In this document: piece by piece, positions 5,142-7,549 of the stretch
How the letters are laid out: each line of letters starts with the position of its first letter
Numbering within the stretch: position 1 is the first letter of the stretch
NCBI GenBank assembly: GCA_964532175.1
Contig: CAZHGP010000051.1
Span: 1-7,549, forward strand
DNA length: 7,549 nucleotides
Direction: 5' to 3'
Origin: JAVZCJ01 sp964532175
GTDB lineage: Archaea; Thermoproteota; Nitrososphaeria_A; Caldarchaeales; JAVZCJ01
The notes under the pieces: generated by a model
Seen by the model: only the letters and a program-made list of their open reading frames with translations
Database searches by the model: none
What the model was told of the DNA's origin: nothing
Translations under genes and position numbers: made by a program

Positions 5142-5645
5142 ATGTTAGAAATAGCTAAGGAAATACTTATTGAAAGGTTAAGAAGAGAAGATATTCCATA
5201 TGTTGCAGAAATTGCATCAATTTGTTTTCATGGATTAAGAAATTATTATGATGCATTAAAATGGATTGAATGTAATTTTAATGCTTTTCCAAGAATGCAA
5301 TATTTTATAGCTAAATTTGGAAACGATATAATTGGATATATTCTATGGATGGAAAAAGGAGGTTTTAGGAAAGAAGCTGTATGGGAACTTGAACAAATTG
5401 CAGTACTTCCAGAATATAGGGGAAAAGGAATTGGAGAAAAATTAATAAAAGAATCATTCGAAGTTATTAAAAAATATACTCATGCAAGAGGTTCAAAAAT
5501 AAAGCTCGTATTAATTACAACTAGCGCAGAAAATTCAGCTCAAAAAATATATAGTAAAGTTTTAGGAGCTAAAACTGAGTGCATAATAAAAGATCTATTT
5601 AGAAGCGATGAAGTAATAATGATAGCTAGAAATATAGATTCTTAA
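5142..5645 (+). CDS. GNAT family N-acetyltransferase
   Basis: This is a single-domain acetyl-CoA-dependent N-acetyltransferase of 167 residues, the usual size for the fold. Motif A is clear: the beta-4 strand ELEQIAVLPEY is followed by the pyrophosphate-binding loop RGKGIG (93-98) and helix EKLIKESFEVI. Motif B follows with NSAQKIYSKVLGAK. The N-terminal part IERLRREDIPYVAEIASICF is the typical first strand and helix. The acceptor substrate is not evident: the sequence looks closer to general RimI-like or small-molecule GNATs than to glucosamine-6-phosphate acetyltransferase. It is followed after 40 bases by glmS on the same strand, so the pair may be co-transcribed and an amino-sugar substrate is a reasonable but unproven guess. 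The start fits the upstream TATA box; the ATG at 5142 is the first in frame. Confidence 0.88.
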   Translation: MLEIAKEILIERLRREDIPYVAEIASICFHGLRNYYDALKWIECNFNAFPRMQYFIAKFGNDIIGYILWMEKGGFRKEAVWELEQIAVLPEYRGKGIGEKLIKESFEVIKKYTHARGSKIKLVLITTSAENSAQKIYSKVLGAKTECIIKDLFRSDEVIMIARNIDS

Positions 5646-5659
5646 AAAAATCTTTAAGA
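5640..5659 (+). terminator. Hairpin over the GNAT stop codon, overlapping the glmS TATA box
   Basis: TCTTAAA (5640-5646) and TTTAAGA (5653-5659) form a perfect 7-base-pair stem around a six-base loop, and the TAA stop lies inside the left arm. In archaea such a structure could end or pause the GNAT transcript. The right arm coincides with the best TATA candidate for glmS, so the symmetry could also be a binding site or coincidence. Confidence 0.35.
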
Positions 5660-5660
5660 G
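5651..5660 (+). promoter_or_regulatory. Putative TATA box of glmS
   Basis: TCTTTAAGAG is centred about 30 bases before the glmS ATG and is preceded by an A run, which suits an archaeal promoter with a leader of about 5 bases. If active, glmS has its own transcript besides any read-through from the GNAT gene. No glmS ribozyme-type leader fits, since only 40 bases separate the genes. Confidence 0.45.
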
Positions 5661-5685
5661 ATATCATTAACCAAGTGTTTTTAAA

Positions 5686-7497
5686 ATGTGTGGAATTATT
5701 GGTTATATTGGAAGAAGACAAGCTTTTCCAATTTTATTATCTGGTTTAAAGAAAATTCTTTATAGAGGTTATGATAGTTTTGGCTGGGCTATTTTAGATT
5801 CAAAAGGAGAAATAAATTATTTTAAAACTCCAGGAAAATTCAATGAATTTGAAGGAAAAATAGTAAAAATGAATTTTGAAGGTAATATAGGGATTGCTCA
5901 TACAAGATGGGCAACTCATGGCAATGTATGCGAGAAAAATGCACATCCCCATTTTGATTGCACTAAAAATATTTTCTTAGTTCATAATGGAATTATTGAA
6001 AACTATAGAGAATTAAAAGAAAAATTAGAAAAAGAAGGACATGTTTTTAATTCAGAATGTGATACTGAAGTTCTATGCCACTTAATTGAAAAATATTTTC
6101 AAGGAAATTTAGAAGAAGCAGTAAGAAAAGCCTTAAAAGAAATTCGAGGGACTTATGGGATTGCTGTTATTTCAAAAAAGGATCCTGAAAAAATTGTAGT
6201 AGCTAGGCTTTCTTCACCAATACTTCTAGGAATAGGAAATGATGAATTTTTAGTTGCTTCTGATCTAGCAGCAATAATTTCTCATACAAAAAATGTAATA
6301 AATTTAGATGATTATGAAATCGCAGTTTTAAAAAAAGATAATTTCTTAATTTTAAAGGAAAAACCAATTGTTAAAATTGAATGGAAATTGGAGGAAATAG
6401 AAAAAGGAGGATATCCTCATTTTATGTTAAAAGAAATAATGGAAGAACCTGAAGCAATAAGGAATGCTATTAGAGGAAGATTAATAATTGAGGAGGGTTT
6501 AGTAAAATTAGGAGGATTGGATAATATTCAAGAAAAATTGAGAAAAATAAATCGATTATTTTTAGTTGCTTGTGGGACATCATACTATGCAGCGCTATGT
6601 GGGAAATATATGCTGGAAGAATATGCTAAAATTCCAACTGAAGTTGATATTGCCTCGGAATTTAATTATCGAAAACCAGTTTTAGATAAAAATGTAGCAG
6701 TTATTTTTATTTCACAATCTGGAGAAACTGCTGATACTTTAATTGCATTAAGAGAAGTAAAAAAGAGAGGGATTCTAACTTTAGGAATCACAAATGTTGT
6801 TGGGTCTTCCCAAGCAAGAGAAACTGATGCTGGCATATATATTCGCTCTGGTCCTGAAATTGCTGTTGCTTCTACTAAAGCATTTTTAGGTCAATTAGCA
6901 ACATTAATTATGCTAACATTATATTTTGGTAAACAAAAAGGAATGTCTTTATCAATAAGAAAAGAAATTATTTCTGAACTTTCAAGAATTCCTGATTTAG
7001 CAAAAGAAGTTTTAAAATTAGCTCCTTATATTAAAAATATAGCTGAAAAATATAAAAATTTTAAAAACTTTCTATTTATAGGAAGGAAATACAATTTTCC
7101 TATCGCTTTAGAAGGTGCTTTAAAATTAAAAGAAATTTCTTATTTACATGCTGAAGGCATGGCTGGTGGAGAATTAAAACATGGACCATTAGCATTAATT
7201 GATGAAAATTTTCCAACCATTGCTATTTGTCCATTAGATTCAGTTTATGATAAAATGATTTCTAATATTAAAGAAATTAAAGCTAGGGGAGGAAAAGTGT
7301 TAGCTATTGCTACTCAAGGGGATGAAGAAATAAAGAAGATAGTTGATGATGTAATCTATATTCCGAAAACATTAGAAATATTGACTTCACTTTTATCTAT
7401 TATTCCTTTACATCTTTTTGCTTACTATATGGCAGTCTTGTTAGGATATGATGTTGATAAACCTAGAAACTTAGCAAAGTCAGTAACAGTAGAATAG
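5686..7497 (+). CDS. glmS: Glutamine--fructose-6-phosphate aminotransferase (isomerizing)
   Basis: GlmS converts fructose-6-phosphate and glutamine to glucosamine-6-phosphate and glutamate, the entry step to UDP-GlcNAc for surface glycans and glycosylation. The 603 residues are close to the E. coli length. The start is fixed by MCGIIGYIG: removal of Met exposes the nucleophilic Cys. The glutaminase half has YRGYDS, HTRWATHG (72-79), HNGIIENY (100-107) and CDTEV (125-129). Two SIS isomerase modules follow: CGTSYYA (296-302), SQSGET (343-348), EIAVASTKAF (391-400), then EGALKLKEISYLHAEG (476-491), GGELKHGP with His499, and the invariant tail PRNLAKSVTVE with its catalytic lysine. All key residues appear intact. 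The common YRGYDSAG reads YRGYDSFGW here, a small departure next to the active site. It follows the GNAT gene by 40 bases and has its own probable TATA box. Confidence 0.96.
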   Translation: MCGIIGYIGRRQAFPILLSGLKKILYRGYDSFGWAILDSKGEINYFKTPGKFNEFEGKIVKMNFEGNIGIAHTRWATHGNVCEKNAHPHFDCTKNIFLVHNGIIENYRELKEKLEKEGHVFNSECDTEVLCHLIEKYFQGNLEEAVRKALKEIRGTYGIAVISKKDPEKIVVARLSSPILLGIGNDEFLVASDLAAIISHTKNVINLDDYEIAVLKKDNFLILKEKPIVKIEWKLEEIEKGGYPHFMLKEIMEEPEAIRNAIRGRLIIEEGLVKLGGLDNIQEKLRKINRLFLVACGTSYYAALCGKYMLEEYAKIPTEVDIASEFNYRKPVLDKNVAVIFISQSGETADTLIALREVKKRGILTLGITNVVGSSQARETDAGIYIRSGPEIAVASTKAFLGQLATLIMLTLYFGKQKGMSLSIRKEIISELSRIPDLAKEVLKLAPYIKNIAEKYKNFKNFLFIGRKYNFPIALEGALKLKEISYLHAEGMAGGELKHGPLALIDENFPTIAICPLDSVYDKMISNIKEIKARGGKVLAIATQGDEEIKKIVDDVIYIPKTLEILTSLLSIIPLHLFAYYMAVLLGYDVDKPRNLAKSVTVE

Positions 7498-7522
7498 TAA
7501 AATTTATTTAATCATGTTTATA

Positions 7523-7541
7523 TTAAGATTTTTAAATTTTT
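7523..7541 (+). terminator. T-rich 3' flank of glmS
   Basis: TTAA-GATTT-TTAA (7523-7535), a weak A/T-only stem, is followed by AATTTTT up to 7541, starting 26 bases after the glmS stop. T-rich runs are the usual archaeal termination signal. It recalls the stem-loops behind three other genes in position but has no C/G in the stem and could be chance. Confidence 0.3.
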
Positions 7542-7549
7542 AGAAAATA

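Overview
The window looks like a stretch of an AT-rich archaeal chromosome. The archaeal reading rests on several things. The ThiI has no rhodanese domain and carries a CxxC pair. One gene fuses a winged-helix domain to an archaeal S-layer-like domain. TATA-like boxes lie about 25-35 bases before most start codons, and Shine-Dalgarno sequences are essentially absent, which suggests leaderless or very short-leader transcripts. Base composition, AGA/AGG arginine codons and lysine/isoleucine-rich proteins would suit a thermophilic member of the Thermoproteota/TACK group, but the sequence does not fix the lineage.

Layout: bases 2-70 are the 3' end of a V4R-type (4-vinyl reductase-like) protein that begins outside the window. 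Then comes thiI (163-1341, +), a tRNA 4-thiouridine synthase. Bases 1342-2007 (666 bases) hold no convincing gene but contain several palindromes and inverted repeats. A small basic protein of unknown function follows (2008-2247, -), then a YtcJ-like amidohydrolase (2384-3982, -) and a winged-helix/S-layer-like fusion regulator (4107-5039, -). The last part runs rightward: a GNAT acetyltransferase (5142-5645, +) and, 40 bases later, glmS (5686-7497, +), glutamine--fructose-6-phosphate aminotransferase.

How the genes relate: this is mostly independent housekeeping genes, not one pathway. thiI modifies tRNA, and glmS opens UDP-amino-sugar synthesis for surface glycans and protein glycosylation. 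The GNAT gene may be co-transcribed with glmS, but its substrate is unknown. The fusion regulator is divergent from GNAT across a 102-base shared promoter region. I see no defence, CRISPR or integrase genes.

The most unusual signal is non-coding. Three short stem-loops with a four-base loop, TTTT on the sense strand each time, lie 30-39 bases past the stop codons of three consecutive genes (thiI, the 79-residue gene, the amidohydrolase). Two of them share an identical 16-base sequence in opposite orientation. They may be a 3'-end (termination or processing) element or, less likely, the ends of a small mobile element. The gene-free gap also holds a 35-base near-palindrome and a possible two-tier hairpin.
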